From the NCBI GenBank assembly GCA_020630575.1, contig JAHDBD010000010.1, forward strand, positions 62,001 through 126,000: a DNA stretch of 64,000 nucleotides, written 5' to 3'. The DNA is from Bernardetia sp. GTDB lineage: Bacteria; Bacteroidota; Bacteroidia; Cytophagales; Bernardetiaceae. Below, piece after piece: positions 42,458-50,808 of the stretch. How positions within the stretch are numbered: the first letter of the stretch is position 1; each line of letters starts with the position of its first letter. The notes beneath the pieces are model-generated. The model saw nothing but the letters and a program-made list of their open reading frames with translations. It searched no databases and was not told where the DNA came from. The translations under genes and the position numbers were made by a program.

Positions 42458-42626
42458 TTTTCAGTTATCATTTATCAGTTATACAGTGACCTATTGATTG
42501 TAATGAGCGTATAACCTAGATTATTAATATTTTATTTAAACTTTTAGGTTTGGTCTTTACTTCTAAATTAGTTTTGCCAATTTTGAGTTTCGACTTTTGA
42601 ATTTGTATTCCTGCTAAAATCTAAAT

Positions 42627-42881
42627 TTACCTTCCTGCATCAGTTGCTGGAATTACTCTAAAAGTAGTTCCGTGAGTAATACCTGCCTGTCCTAATGTTT
42701 GGTGGTTAAGCATACGGTTTCCTCCTTTTATAGCCAGATTATATCCTTGCTGACTATTTTTGATAAAATCATGTGTAATAAGTTCGCCTATAATTTCCTG
42801 TACACTCATTGTGTCATCTAAAGTTGCGCTAATCATGCGTCCATCAGTTGGGTGTACAAAGTTTACGTTTACGTCTGCCAT
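42627..42881 (-). CDS. Ubiquitin-like beta-grasp protein (YukD/EsaB-like)
   Basis: An 84-residue single-domain protein with the beta-grasp pattern: hairpin VNVNFVHPTDGRMISATLDD, helix MSVQEIIGELI, strand YNLAIKGGNRML, then LGQAGITHGTTFRVIP, where 'L...GI..G..F.V' is the ubiquitin/YukD signature. The C-terminus is PATDAGR, with one Gly before a last Arg, not the usual Gly-Gly. If it is conjugated, Arg84 would have to be removed to leave Gly83; the JAMM enzyme in the same cluster could do this. It is the first gene of the cluster, with -7-like CAAAAATA (43006-43013, complement) 125 bp upstream. YukD-like proteins also serve in type VII secretion, but no such genes are here. Confidence 0.85.
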   Translation of the reverse strand: MADVNVNFVHPTDGRMISATLDDTMSVQEIIGELITHDFIKNSQQGYNLAIKGGNRMLNHQTLGQAGITHGTTFRVIPATDAGR

Positions 42882-43497
42882 GTCTGGAATTATATATTTT
42901 TGTAAGAATTTTTTTTATGAATTTGTCTAACTAAACCTTAAAACATTAGGTTTATTCTGCTCATTTTATATAAGCTACTAAGAAAATGAATTGCTATCAA
43001 TTATGCAAAAATAGTTTGTAAAATATTTTTCTATTGCTTATACTAATTCTAAATAGAATAAGTTCTGCTAGATAGACAAATTTACAGATTTACAGTTTCA
43101 AAATCTATTTTCAAACGTAAGTTTTTAGGATTTTGTTTAGTTAATCTAAACTTTTGTAGCTTAATCTTTTGATATACAGCTAATTTATATTTTTTATATT
43201 TTGTTTGATTTCCCAAAAACTAGTCTTTTTTATTGTAAAGGGAAGCATTTTGTATCTAAGAAAATACTTTATTTTAAATACTATTTTTCAAAAATAGTCA
43301 CTTTTTAAAAATCAATACCACTTGTAACTAACATTTTTTATAATAACTTTTGGCTTGATTTTTCGTTCCTATAAAAATAAACCGTATATTTAATTATGTT
43401 TTTAGTAGAAATGCAAAACTTTATACTGTTTAGTATTTATAAAAATTATTGAAACTCCGTTCAAAATCTATACATCAACTCATAACACCATACCATT

Positions 43498-43596
43498 ATG
43501 TTAAATCTAATTTGGCTTATCTTAAAGCGTATCGACTGGAAAAAAATTATTATAGGAATCATTATACGTCGTATCTTAAAAGGTATTTTTAAGTAA
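43498..43596 (+). CDS. Putative 32-residue cationic amphipathic membrane peptide
   Basis: ATG at 43498 opens a 32-codon frame to TAA: MLNLIWLILKRIDWKKIIIG then IIIRRILKGIFK. Hydrophobic Ile/Leu/Trp runs alternate with Lys/Arg about every three or four residues (net charge around +8), as in membrane-active helices such as type I toxins, holin-like or antimicrobial peptides. A terminator-like hairpin lies 50 bp after the stop, which supports a separate short transcript. It sits between the Ubl gene and the SPFH gene. Unproven; a chance ORF remains possible. Confidence 0.4.
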   Translation: MLNLIWLILKRIDWKKIIIGIIIRRILKGIFK

Positions 43597-43647
43597 ATCT
43601 GTAATTCATTTTTGCTCAAAAATACAATACAAAAAGAGCTATTGAAT

Positions 43648-43690
43648 AAATCCCTTTTTTGAAAAACTATTTCAGAAATGGGATTTTTTA
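43648..43690 (+). terminator. Terminator-like hairpin
   Basis: AAATCCC (43648-43654) and GGGATTT (43680-43686) pair around a 25-nt loop and are followed by a T-run. It would end a short transcript before the SPFH gene. Confidence 0.55.
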
Positions 43691-43774
43691 TTTCTTTTTT
43701 GTAAATTAAGAACAGATTTTTGACAAATCAGTTTATTAAATCAAATTTATCAATTACTAACTAAATTATTTTTT

Positions 43775-44908
43775 ATGGGACTTTGGGATAAAATTAGTGG
43801 ACAATTTATCGATGTCATTGAATGGATAGACAATAGCAGAGATACAATTGTTTATAGGTTCAATAGAGAGGGAAACGAAATCAAATATGGAGCGCAACTT
43901 ACTGTTAGAGAAGGGCAGCAAGCTGTTTTTATTAATGAAGGGCAATTAGCAGACGTTTTTCCTCCTGGGAGGTATGAACTTTCAACACAAAATATGCCTA
44001 TTTTGACCACTCTGAAAAGTTGGAAGTATGGATTCAATAGTCCTTTTAAAGCAGAAGTTTATTTTGTAAATATGCGTCCTTTTGTGGATAATAAATGGGG
44101 AACTCGCAATCCAATTCGTGTTAGAGATGCCGAATTAGGTTCTATGGGAATCGAAATTCGTGCTTTTGGTAGTTTTGATTTTAAAGTTATTGAACCAAGT
44201 CGTTTTCTTATTGATATAGTAGGAACTGATGGACATTTTACGACAGAAGAAATTACTACTAAACTAAAAAGTTTGGTTGTCAAGCAATTTACAGATGGAT
44301 TAGGAGAGAGTAAAATTCCATTTTTAGATTTAGCTGCTAATTATGATGAATTGGGAGCAATGATTAAGAAAAAGCTGGTATTAGACTTTGACCGTTATGG
44401 TGTAGATATTACCGATTTTCTAGTAGAGAATATGTCTTTGCCAGACCATGTACAGAAAGTTCTTGACCAAAGAAATGAAATGGAAATTATGGGACGTTCT
44501 ATGCAAGGAAATCTCAATAATTATACGCAGTTCAAAATGGGACAAGCTATGGAAGATTCTGCCAATAATCCAAATGGAGGAAATGAGGGTCTGAGTATGG
44601 GAATGGGGATGGCAATGGCAAACCAAATGTCTAACCAAATGCAAAATCAACAGCAGAACCAAAATCAAGGTCAGCAACACAACAGCACTCCACCTCCAAT
44701 GGTGTCCTTTCATGTACATTTAGATGGACAACAAGCAGGGCCTTTTCCAGTAGCAGAATTACAAAAAATGATACAAAGTGGACAAATTACTCGTACTTCT
44801 TATGTATGGAAAGCAGGAATGGCAGAATGGGCAGCAGCCGAAAAAGTAGCTGAACTACAAGGCTTTTTTGGAAGTGTACCACCACCATTGCCACCACCAC
44901 CTATGTAA
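43775..44908 (+). CDS. SPFH domain protein with C-terminal GYF_2 domain
   Basis: A 377-residue protein. Residues 1-230 are the SPFH/virion-core-protein (YdjI-like) domain: LWDKISGQFIDVIEW, YGAQLTVREGQQAVFINEGQ, DVFPPGRYELST and GIEIRAFGSFDFKV. A Met/Gln/Asn-rich linker (MGMGMAMANQMSNQMQNQQQ region) follows, then a GYF_2 domain (about 305-362; GPFPVAELQKMIQSGQITRTSYVWKAGMAEW), and the protein ends in PPPLPPPPM. SPFH proteins gather on membranes, and GYF folds bind proline-rich peptides, so its own tail could mediate assembly. It diverges from the Ubl-E2-JAMM cluster. A terminator follows at 44985. Confidence 0.88.
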   Translation: MGLWDKISGQFIDVIEWIDNSRDTIVYRFNREGNEIKYGAQLTVREGQQAVFINEGQLADVFPPGRYELSTQNMPILTTLKSWKYGFNSPFKAEVYFVNMRPFVDNKWGTRNPIRVRDAELGSMGIEIRAFGSFDFKVIEPSRFLIDIVGTDGHFTTEEITTKLKSLVVKQFTDGLGESKIPFLDLAANYDELGAMIKKKLVLDFDRYGVDITDFLVENMSLPDHVQKVLDQRNEMEIMGRSMQGNLNNYTQFKMGQAMEDSANNPNGGNEGLSMGMGMAMANQMSNQMQNQQQNQNQGQQHNSTPPPMVSFHVHLDGQQAGPFPVAELQKMIQSGQITRTSYVWKAGMAEWAAAEKVAELQGFFGSVPPPLPPPPM

Positions 44909-44984
44909 AAAAAGGTTTGTAATAGTAGAGCTTAAAATTTAACTATAAATTTATAACCAAAATATATTTTTTGAGTTGTATCTG

Positions 44985-45024
44985 AAAGTTCCTATTTGTT
45001 GATTGTAACAAATAGGAACTTTTT
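44985..45024 (+). terminator. Rho-independent terminator
   Basis: AAAGTTCCTATTTGTT (44985-45000) and its perfect complement (45007-45022) enclose GATTGT and end in T's. Confidence 0.9.
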
Positions 45025-45085
45025 AGTAAATAGCTATTTTTTCTATCTCATTTTTTAGACTTATTTTTTAATCTACTTTATTTTT

Positions 45086-46501
45086 ATGCCGTTTCAAAAG
45101 CCTCAACAAGACGAAAAAATTCATAAAAAACAAACAGAAAGCCGTAGGATTGTCCGTACTTTATCTATTGGTTTAGGACTTATTCTTATTCTTTTAGTAG
45201 GATATTTTGTTTCTCAGAATATTGAAAATAATGTTCAAAAAAGATTAAATGATATTTTAGTTTTAGAAAATGAATTAGGTGATCTCTTGTCTTCTATGCA
45301 AGATGCAGAAACAGGACAAAGAGGATTTGTAATTACAAGTGATAAAAAATACTTAGAACCTTATTACGAATCTATCGAAAAAACAGATAAAGCAGTAAAA
45401 GAAATAGAAGCATATCCCAGTCAAAACCCTAATTTTAAAAGTAATTTAGATAGTGTGAAAGTACTCATAGCTAAAAAATATGATAAAATACAAACGACTA
45501 TTTATTATATAGAAAATAATCAATCTGAGAAAGCAATAGAAGTAGTAAAGACAGGAACAGGCAAAAGAACGATGGATGAAATAAGGATTCAAATTAAAAA
45601 ATTAGGTAAAGAAACGTATGAAGATTTTCAAGAAAGTAGAGAAGAAATTATTATTCTCAATAAAATAATTTTAGCAATACAAATTGTTGCTTCAATTGCT
45701 ATGTTATTTATCTTTTATAATATTTATTCTATTCTGCGTCCTCTCATTGATAATTTGGTGGCATCAAATACAGAATTAGAGCAAAGAAGAGAGACTTTAA
45801 AAGAAAAAAATGAACAATTAGAGCGTTTTGCTTATATTGCCTCTCACGATTTGAATGAGCCGTTGCGTACCATAACAAGTATGATAACTATCCTTGAAGA
45901 AGATTATGGAGATAGATTTGACGAAGAAGCAAAGCAAAATTTTAACTTTATCACTTCGGCTGCTGAAAGAATGAAAAATATGATTGATGGAATTCTTAAT
46001 TATTCAAGAATTGGAAAATCTAGTGAAATTGAAAAAATAGAACTAAATGTCCTTTTATATGATCTTAAAAAAGATTTATCATTATTAATTGAAAAAAAAC
46101 AAGCTACTATTTCCTATGATAGACTTCCTACTATTGATGGATATACATTAGAGTTAAGACAGCTTTTTCAAAATCTTATAACTAATGCCCTAAAATTCAG
46201 TAAAGAAAATACACCTCCATTAATAGAAATTTCAGTAGAAGAACAGCCCCAAAGATGGAAATTTGCTGTTAAAGATAATGGTATTGGTATCCCAGAAGAA
46301 CATCAGAAAAAAATATTTGGTATTTTTGCTAAATTACATCGTAATTCAAAATACGAAGGACAAGGCATTGGACTTGCATTTTGTAGAAAAATAGTTTCTT
46401 TACACAAGGGTAAAATAGGTGTCAGGTCTCAAATTGATGAAGGGACTACATTTTATTTTACTATTTCTAAAAACCTAAATCACAACAACTATGAAATCTA
46501 A
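45086..46501 (+). CDS. CHASE3-domain sensor histidine kinase
   Basis: A 471-residue membrane kinase. One membrane helix near residues 23-45 and another near 195-215 enclose a CHASE3 domain (ILVLENELGDLLSSMQDAETG, QRGFVITSDKKYL). A short coiled coil, then HisKA with the phospho-acceptor His254 in IASHDLNEPLRT, follow; next is the HATPase domain with NLITNALKF (N-box), DNGIGIP (G1), KIFGIFAKLH and GQGIGLAFCRKI (G2). The signal is unknown. The cognate receiver protein overlaps its 3' end by 11 bp, so they are translated as a pair. Confidence 0.95.
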   Translation: MPFQKPQQDEKIHKKQTESRRIVRTLSIGLGLILILLVGYFVSQNIENNVQKRLNDILVLENELGDLLSSMQDAETGQRGFVITSDKKYLEPYYESIEKTDKAVKEIEAYPSQNPNFKSNLDSVKVLIAKKYDKIQTTIYYIENNQSEKAIEVVKTGTGKRTMDEIRIQIKKLGKETYEDFQESREEIIILNKIILAIQIVASIAMLFIFYNIYSILRPLIDNLVASNTELEQRRETLKEKNEQLERFAYIASHDLNEPLRTITSMITILEEDYGDRFDEEAKQNFNFITSAAERMKNMIDGILNYSRIGKSSEIEKIELNVLLYDLKKDLSLLIEKKQATISYDRLPTIDGYTLELRQLFQNLITNALKFSKENTPPLIEISVEEQPQRWKFAVKDNGIGIPEEHQKKIFGIFAKLHRNSKYEGQGIGLAFCRKIVSLHKGKIGVRSQIDEGTTFYFTISKNLNHNNYEI

Positions 46502-46910
46502 ATTAAATAAAATCTTGCTTATTGACGACTCTGAAGCTGATAATTATATTCACAGTAGAGTAATCAAGAAAGCTGACGTAACTAATGAGATTGTAGTAAA
46601 ATTGGGAGCGCAAGAAGCTCTTGATTATTTGCAAACGAAGGAGAATGGACAATATCCTAATCCAGACCTTATCTTTTTAGACATAAACATGCCTGGTTTG
46701 AATGGATGGGATTTTTTGGAAGAATACAAAAAATTAGATAAAGAACAGAAAAAAGGAGTTGTAGTTTGTATGCTTTCTACTTCTGCGCCTGACATTGAAC
46801 GTCAAAACATAACAAAATATGAGGAAATAAAATCATATTCTCAAAAGCCTCTTACCAATGAAGCTTTGAAACATATTATAAAAGAAGTATATCCAGAGAA
46901 GGTAAAATAA
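46491..46910 (+). CDS. Stand-alone response regulator receiver protein
   Basis: A 139-residue CheY-like receiver with no output domain. LLIDDSEADNYI supplies the acidic pair, Asp64 in IFLDINMPG is the phospho-acceptor, STSAP has the switch Ser/Thr, and SQKPL the conserved Lys. This subclass (Rcp1-like, with the 'DDSEADNYI' start) is often paired with CHASE- or phytochrome-type kinases. Output must pass to another protein by interaction. It overlaps the kinase gene by 11 bp. Confidence 0.94.
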   Translation: MKSKLNKILLIDDSEADNYIHSRVIKKADVTNEIVVKLGAQEALDYLQTKENGQYPNPDLIFLDINMPGLNGWDFLEEYKKLDKEQKKGVVVCMLSTSAPDIERQNITKYEEIKSYSQKPLTNEALKHIIKEVYPEKVK

Positions 46911-46993
46911 GAAATTAGAATTAGATGGATAAAAACAGAAGTAAAATCCTACTTTTTAGTTTTTCAAAACCTATCAAATATATCTTTTTAATA

Positions 46994-47857
46994 TCATTGG
47001 GTAGGTTTTTCTACATTATAACTATCTTCAAAACTATTTTCTTTCAAATTTTCAATCAACTCTAAAAGCCCTTTTTGTCCTTTTTTAGCATACCAACGAG
47101 CAACTTCTTCTTGTGATAAAAAATAATGTATTTGAGCATTTTCCGTAAAAAATTGCTCTGTTGTTTGAAGGTTTTGTAATTCAAAAGACGAAAGAGACAA
47201 AGAATCTGACTTTAAAGGAGTAGTAGAATAAAAATCAGAATTTGAAGTAAAATTAGAATCATTTTTTTCTATATCTATAAGATTTCGCCAATCTTGTTGT
47301 AAAGTTGTCCAATATTCAAAGCGTTTATCTACAAGCATAGCCAAACCTTCATCAAACCAAATAGGTATTTTATTTCTTCTTGTTTGCCAACCTAATCTTT
47401 CAATAAGTTCAGCATGAGAGAGTTCGTGGCTCAAAACATCGATATTTGTTCCTTCAGGAGAAAGAATAATGTAAGTTCCAAAAGGAATCAGATGAGTCAT
47501 TCCTGTCTGTCCTTGAACATTAGAATTACCAAAAAGTTGCATTACTTCATTAGTAGTTCCTACTAAAATAGACGGTCGTGCCTGACTACTTCCAAAAAGG
47601 GAATCAATACGAATTCTTGATTTTTTATAAAGAATAATGATATTTTGTCGTTCCTCTTTATTCATTGCAGGATTTACATAAATATCAGTCTGTTTGAATT
47701 CTAATTTATCTAAATAGAAGTCTTTTAGAAAGATACTTCGAAGTAGTGTTGGGGCATAAAAAAAAGTGAGTAGAATTAGCCAAAAAATGAGTAGTAAAAA
47801 AGCAATGCCTATCCATTTTTTTAGAGAGATAGGAGGTTTGAATAAATTTAGCATCAC
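46994..47857 (-). CDS. Membrane-anchored zincin-like metalloprotease
   Basis: A 287-residue protein with one N-terminal membrane helix (residues 14-38) and an extracytoplasmic domain. It contains a full gluzincin site: HELSH (His144, Glu145, His148) and the third ligand Glu170 in WFDEGLAM, 21 residues on, as in M1/M48-like or DUF-type basic peptidases. The last part is unrecognised (Ser/Asp-rich, then helical KKGQKGLLELIENL). Catalytic activity is therefore likely; the substrate is unknown. The TerB-like gene starts 396 bp upstream and ends 18 bp before this start, so the two probably form an operon. Confidence 0.78.
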   Translation of the reverse strand: MMLNLFKPPISLKKWIGIAFLLLIFWLILLTFFYAPTLLRSIFLKDFYLDKLEFKQTDIYVNPAMNKEERQNIIILYKKSRIRIDSLFGSSQARPSILVGTTNEVMQLFGNSNVQGQTGMTHLIPFGTYIILSPEGTNIDVLSHELSHAELIERLGWQTRRNKIPIWFDEGLAMLVDKRFEYWTTLQQDWRNLIDIEKNDSNFTSNSDFYSTTPLKSDSLSLSSFELQNLQTTEQFFTENAQIHYFLSQEEVARWYAKKGQKGLLELIENLKENSFEDSYNVEKPTQ

Positions 47858-47875
47858 TTTTTAAAATTATTTTTT

Positions 47876-48253
47876 TTAAACTAACTGTCTTTTTTCCATT
47901 TCAATAATAAAATTTTCTTTCAAGTCTTTTTGAAAAAGCTCAATTATCTCTTGTTCTACGGCATCAATTCCATCACTAGCTTTGGCTACTTTTTGCAAAA
48001 TTTCTATTAAGTAAACATATTCTTCATCTTGTCCGTGTTGTGTAAATGTATCTAAAGCCTTTTTATAAACCTCTTTTAAGTCAAGTTTTTTACTGGCTTC
48101 ATAATTAAAAGACCATTTTATTTGAGAAGCCCAAGGATGTCCTTGTAAAATAGTATTTAAGGCGTGTATTTCTTCTGGTTGGATAAGTCCATCTGCCATA
48201 GCAAGTGCATAAATTAGTTCGCCAAAAGCATCATATAAACGTTCTTTGTTCAT
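47876..48253 (-). CDS. TerB-like (tellurite resistance) domain protein
   Basis: A 125-residue all-helical soluble protein. The pattern FGELIYALAMADGLIQPEEIHALNTIL, then VYLIEILQKVAKASDGIDAVEQEIIELFQKDL, is that of the TerB/DjlA-N family, with the paired acidic 'ADG-I-xxEE' and 'SDGIDxxE' metal-binding motifs in both halves. TerB domains are linked to membrane-associated stress signalling rather than tellurite as such. No other ter gene is nearby. The zincin gene begins 18 bp downstream. Confidence 0.8.
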   Translation of the reverse strand: MNKERLYDAFGELIYALAMADGLIQPEEIHALNTILQGHPWASQIKWSFNYEASKKLDLKEVYKKALDTFTQHGQDEEYVYLIEILQKVAKASDGIDAVEQEIIELFQKDLKENFIIEMEKRQLV

Positions 48254-48291
48254 TATTATAAATTTAAAATTACTAGCGATTTTATCAAATA

Positions 48292-48328
48292 AAAAATCCT
48301 TTTATTATCATCAATAAAAGGATTTTTG
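48292..48328. terminator. Terminator between queA and the TerB-like gene
   Basis: AAAAATCCTTTTATT and AATAAAAGGATTTTT (ending 48327) form a 15-bp stem with A- and T-runs on both sides. Confidence 0.85.
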
Positions 48329-48399
48329 TAGATTTTGTTTCAATTTCTAATTAATTAGTTGAATTAAATAAGAAATTGAGTTTTTCTGCTTAATCTAGT

Positions 48400-49455
48400 T
48401 TATATAATAAGCATTGCATCACCATAGCTAAAGAAACGATATTTTTCTTTAATAGCTAATTCGTATGCTTCCATGACTAATTCGTAACCACCAAAGGCAC
48501 AATTCATCATCAGTAGAGTAGATTGTGGATAGTGAAAGTTAGAGATGAGAGCATTACAAATTTTGAATTCGTAAGGAGGAAAAATAAACTTGTCTGTCCA
48601 GCCTCCATTTGGTTTCAAATGGTCATTTGCAGAAACAGATGACTCTAAAGCACGTAAAGAAGTAGTACCCACGGCACAAATTTTCTTCTTGGCATCAATT
48701 GCTTCATTTACAGCCTTTACAGTTTCTTCTCCTACTTCAAAGTTTTCAGAATCCATTTTATGTTTTGTCAAATCTTCTACTTCTACTTGACGAAACATTC
48801 CCAAACCCAAATGAAGAGTAATCGGATGAAAACTTGTTCCTTGTAATTGTAATCTTTTTTGAAGTTGAGGTGTAAAGTGAAGACCAGCCGTAGGAGCTGC
48901 AACTGCACCCTTTTTGTTTGCAAATATAGTTTGGTAACGTTCTTTGTCTGATTCTTCGGCTTCTCTACCAATTTCACGAGGAAGAGGAGTTTCTCCTAGC
49001 TCTTCTAATGTTTTATAAAACTCTTCAGGCTCGCCATCGTATAAGAAACGAATAGTACGACCTCTTGAAGTAGTATTATCGATAACTTCTGCTACTAGTT
49101 CTCCGTCTCCAAAAAATAGTTTGTTACCCACTCTAATTTTACGAGCTGGATCAACAAGCACATCCCAAAGGTGTGATGTCGAATTTAATTCTCTCAATAA
49201 GAAAACTTCAATTTTGGCATTTGTTTTTTCTTTGTAGCCATACAAACGAGCAGGAAAAACCATTGTGTCGTTCATAATCATTTTGTCGCCTTCCCCAAAA
49301 TAATCTAATACATCTTTGAACATTTTGTGTTCGATAACGCCTGTATCCCTATGGACAACCATAAGGCGAGAGTCATCACGATTATCAGTAGGGTATTTCG
49401 CTGTCAATTCTTGAGGTAAATCAAACTTGAATGACGATAATTTATAGCGTTTCGT
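48400..49455 (-). CDS. queA: S-adenosylmethionine:tRNA ribosyltransferase-isomerase
   Basis: QueA transfers and isomerises the ribosyl part of SAM to make epoxyqueuosine in tRNA. Motifs: [37 protein letters not shown] and FNYPQSTL-like [10 protein letters not shown]. The first standard start codon in frame (TTG 49407) would cut off the conserved N-terminal strand. The in-frame sequence upstream, [16 protein letters not shown], is clearly part of the protein and begins with the codon ACG at 49455, exactly where an ATG is expected; an in-frame stop lies 20 codons further up. The annotated start at ACG is thus a judgement. A consensus promoter lies at 49631-49662. Confidence 0.85.
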   Translation of the reverse strand, partial: TKRYKLSSFKFDLPQELTAKYPTDNRDDSRLMVVHRDTGVIEHKMFKDVLDYFGEGDKMIMNDTMVFPARLYGYKEKTNAKIEVFLLRELNSTSHLWDVLVDPARKIRVGNKLFFGDGELVAEVIDNTTSRGRTIRFLYDGEPEEFYKTLEELGETPLPREIGREAEESDKERYQTIFANKKGAVAAPTAGLHFTPQLQKRLQLQGTSFHPITLHLGLGMFRQVEVEDLTKHKMDSENFEVGEETVKAVNEAIDAKKKICAVGTTSLRALESSVSANDHLKPNGGWTDKFIFPPYEFKICNALISNFHYPQSTLLMMNCAFGGYELVMEAYELAIKEKYRFFSYGDAMLII

Positions 49456-49871
49456 AGATTTGTAACCAGGTGCTTTGATAATAGTTGTAGGTTTTGGGTT
49501 GATGGATTATACTTTATATACTAAGTTTCAAAAAATAAAAGTGTGTCTTCTAAGATGAATAAAATAAAAATACTAGAAAAAAATACTTTTAGCTTGCTTC
49601 AAATTAGATAACAATTATCGAAACTAACTACAAAAATACAGAATAGTTAGTTTATGCTCAAATTATTTTTCATAAAAATATAATACAGAGCCAATTTTTA
49701 GATAAAAATAATCTTCAAATTTTGATTTTCTTTTTTAATATGTTGAAAAAGGAAGTTATATTTACTTAAACCAATCTTAATTTCTAATTGATTTATTATA
49801 ATTGTGGATTTTTAATTGAGTTTGTTGTCTTTTCAGTTTATAATTACTTATTGAATAATTATCTTTGTGTT
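49456..49871. other. 416-bp region between divergent queA and pyrE
   Basis: It holds the queA promoter (49631-49662) and, 5 bp before the pyrE ATG, TATCTTTG (49860-49867), which fits the -7 consensus and would give a leaderless pyrE mRNA. No preQ1 riboswitch-like pseudoknot is evident by eye in the queA leader. No small ORF is convincing. Confidence 0.4.
49631..49662 (-). promoter_or_regulatory. Promoter of queA
   Basis: On the minus strand TTTG (49662-49659), a 20-bp spacer and TATTTTTG (49638-49631) match the Bacteroidota consensus. The leader to the ACG codon would be about 170 bases. Confidence 0.65.
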
Positions 49872-50555
49872 ATGAAAGAAACCAATCCACAATCAGAATT
49901 ACAAACAGAAAACTTTTCTTCTGTTGCTCATCAAATTGCTTCAATGCTTTTAGAAATTGAAGCAGTAAAATTACGTCCTCACGAACCCTTTCAATGGGCT
50001 TCAGGCTGGAACTCTCCTATTTATTGCGATAATCGTCTGACACTTTCTTATCCGAAAGTAAGAACTTTTATTACTAAAGCATTAGTAGAGATGATAAAAA
50101 CGTCATTTCCAGATGTTACTGCAATTGCAGGAGTAGCGACAGCAGGAATACCACAAGCTGCTCTTGTGGCTCAAGAAATGGATTTGCCAATGCTCTATGT
50201 ACGTGCAAAACCAAAAGAACACGGAACACAAAGTCAGATTGAAGGAAAACTCAATGCTGATGATAAAATTGTTCTGATTGAAGATTTGATTTCAACAGGA
50301 CAAAGTTCTCTTGCAGCTGTCCATGTGTTGCAATCTACACGAGCAAAAGTAATTGGAATGGCAGCCATTTTTACGTATGGTTTTGACCGTGCAACACGTA
50401 ATTTTTCACAAGCAGCTATTGATTTAAAGGTGCTTTGTGATTATTCTACGCTAGTTGAACAAGCTATTTCTCTAAATTATTTGCAAGAAGAAGACCATGC
50501 AATTCTTACAAAATGGAGAGATAAACCTGAAAACTGGATGCCAAAAAAGAAATAA
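49872..50555 (+). CDS. pyrE: Orotate phosphoribosyltransferase
   Basis: A 227-residue enzyme from the ATG at 49872, converting orotate and PRPP to OMP in pyrimidine synthesis. The PRPP-binding motif IVLIEDLISTGQSSL is complete, and FQWASGWNSPIYCDNRLTLSYP and YVRAKPKEHGTQSQIEG are characteristic of bacterial PyrE. A TTG 84 bp upstream in frame would add 28 hydrophobic residues with no counterpart in the family, so I reject it. No other pyr genes adjoin it. A terminator follows near 50604. Confidence 0.94.
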   Translation: MKETNPQSELQTENFSSVAHQIASMLLEIEAVKLRPHEPFQWASGWNSPIYCDNRLTLSYPKVRTFITKALVEMIKTSFPDVTAIAGVATAGIPQAALVAQEMDLPMLYVRAKPKEHGTQSQIEGKLNADDKIVLIEDLISTGQSSLAAVHVLQSTRAKVIGMAAIFTYGFDRATRNFSQAAIDLKVLCDYSTLVEQAISLNYLQEEDHAILTKWRDKPENWMPKKK

Positions 50556-50603
50556 ATTGTTTTTTTACTTCAAATACAATCTTGACGGTTGGAAAGATAT
50601 AGC

Positions 50604-50646
50604 AAAAGTGAAAGATATTTTATAAAAATGTCTTTCGCTTTTTTTG
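50604..50646 (+). terminator. Terminator after pyrE
   Basis: AAAAGTGAAAGATATTT pairs (two wobbles or mismatches) with the TGTCTTTCGCTTTT side and runs into T's, 48 bp after the stop. Confidence 0.75.
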
Positions 50647-50736
50647 ATTAAATGAAGTAGCACCCAAATTATTTTATACTAAATTTATTGAAATGATTAT
50701 TCATAATTCTATAAAAAAATAGAAGTATTTTGAAGC

Positions 50737-50775
50737 AAAAAAACCTAAGAATAAATATATATTCTTAGGTTTTTT
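50737..50775 (-). terminator. Terminator of the 50809 gene
   Basis: AAAAAACCTAAGAAT and ATTCTTAGGTTTTTT are near-perfect 15-bp arms around an AT loop; it serves the minus-strand lipoprotein gene and may work both ways. Confidence 0.85.
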
Positions 50776-50808
50776 GATATATAAAACTATTAAATAAACT
50801 CAGTATAA

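Larger units (their letters stand above)
42882..43774. other. 893-bp region between the Ubl gene and the SPFH gene
   Basis: The longest gap in the window without a standard gene, lying between two divergent units. It contains a -7-like element for the Ubl gene (43006-43013, minus strand), a 32-codon ORF at 43498-43596 and a hairpin at 43648-43690. The rest is strongly AT-rich. I see no tRNA-like or large palindromic structure. Room exists for a structured leader or small RNA ending at the hairpin. Confidence 0.5.

Noticed and set aside
42627..42881. Type VII secretion component (YukD/EsaB)
   Set aside because: No EssC/YukAB, WXG100 or EsaA-like genes are in the window, while E2 and JAMM genes are on the same strand directly downstream.
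49788..49871. 28-residue N-terminal extension of PyrE from TTG 49788
   Set aside because: The extension is hydrophobic, has no counterpart in PyrE, and a good ATG follows at 49872.
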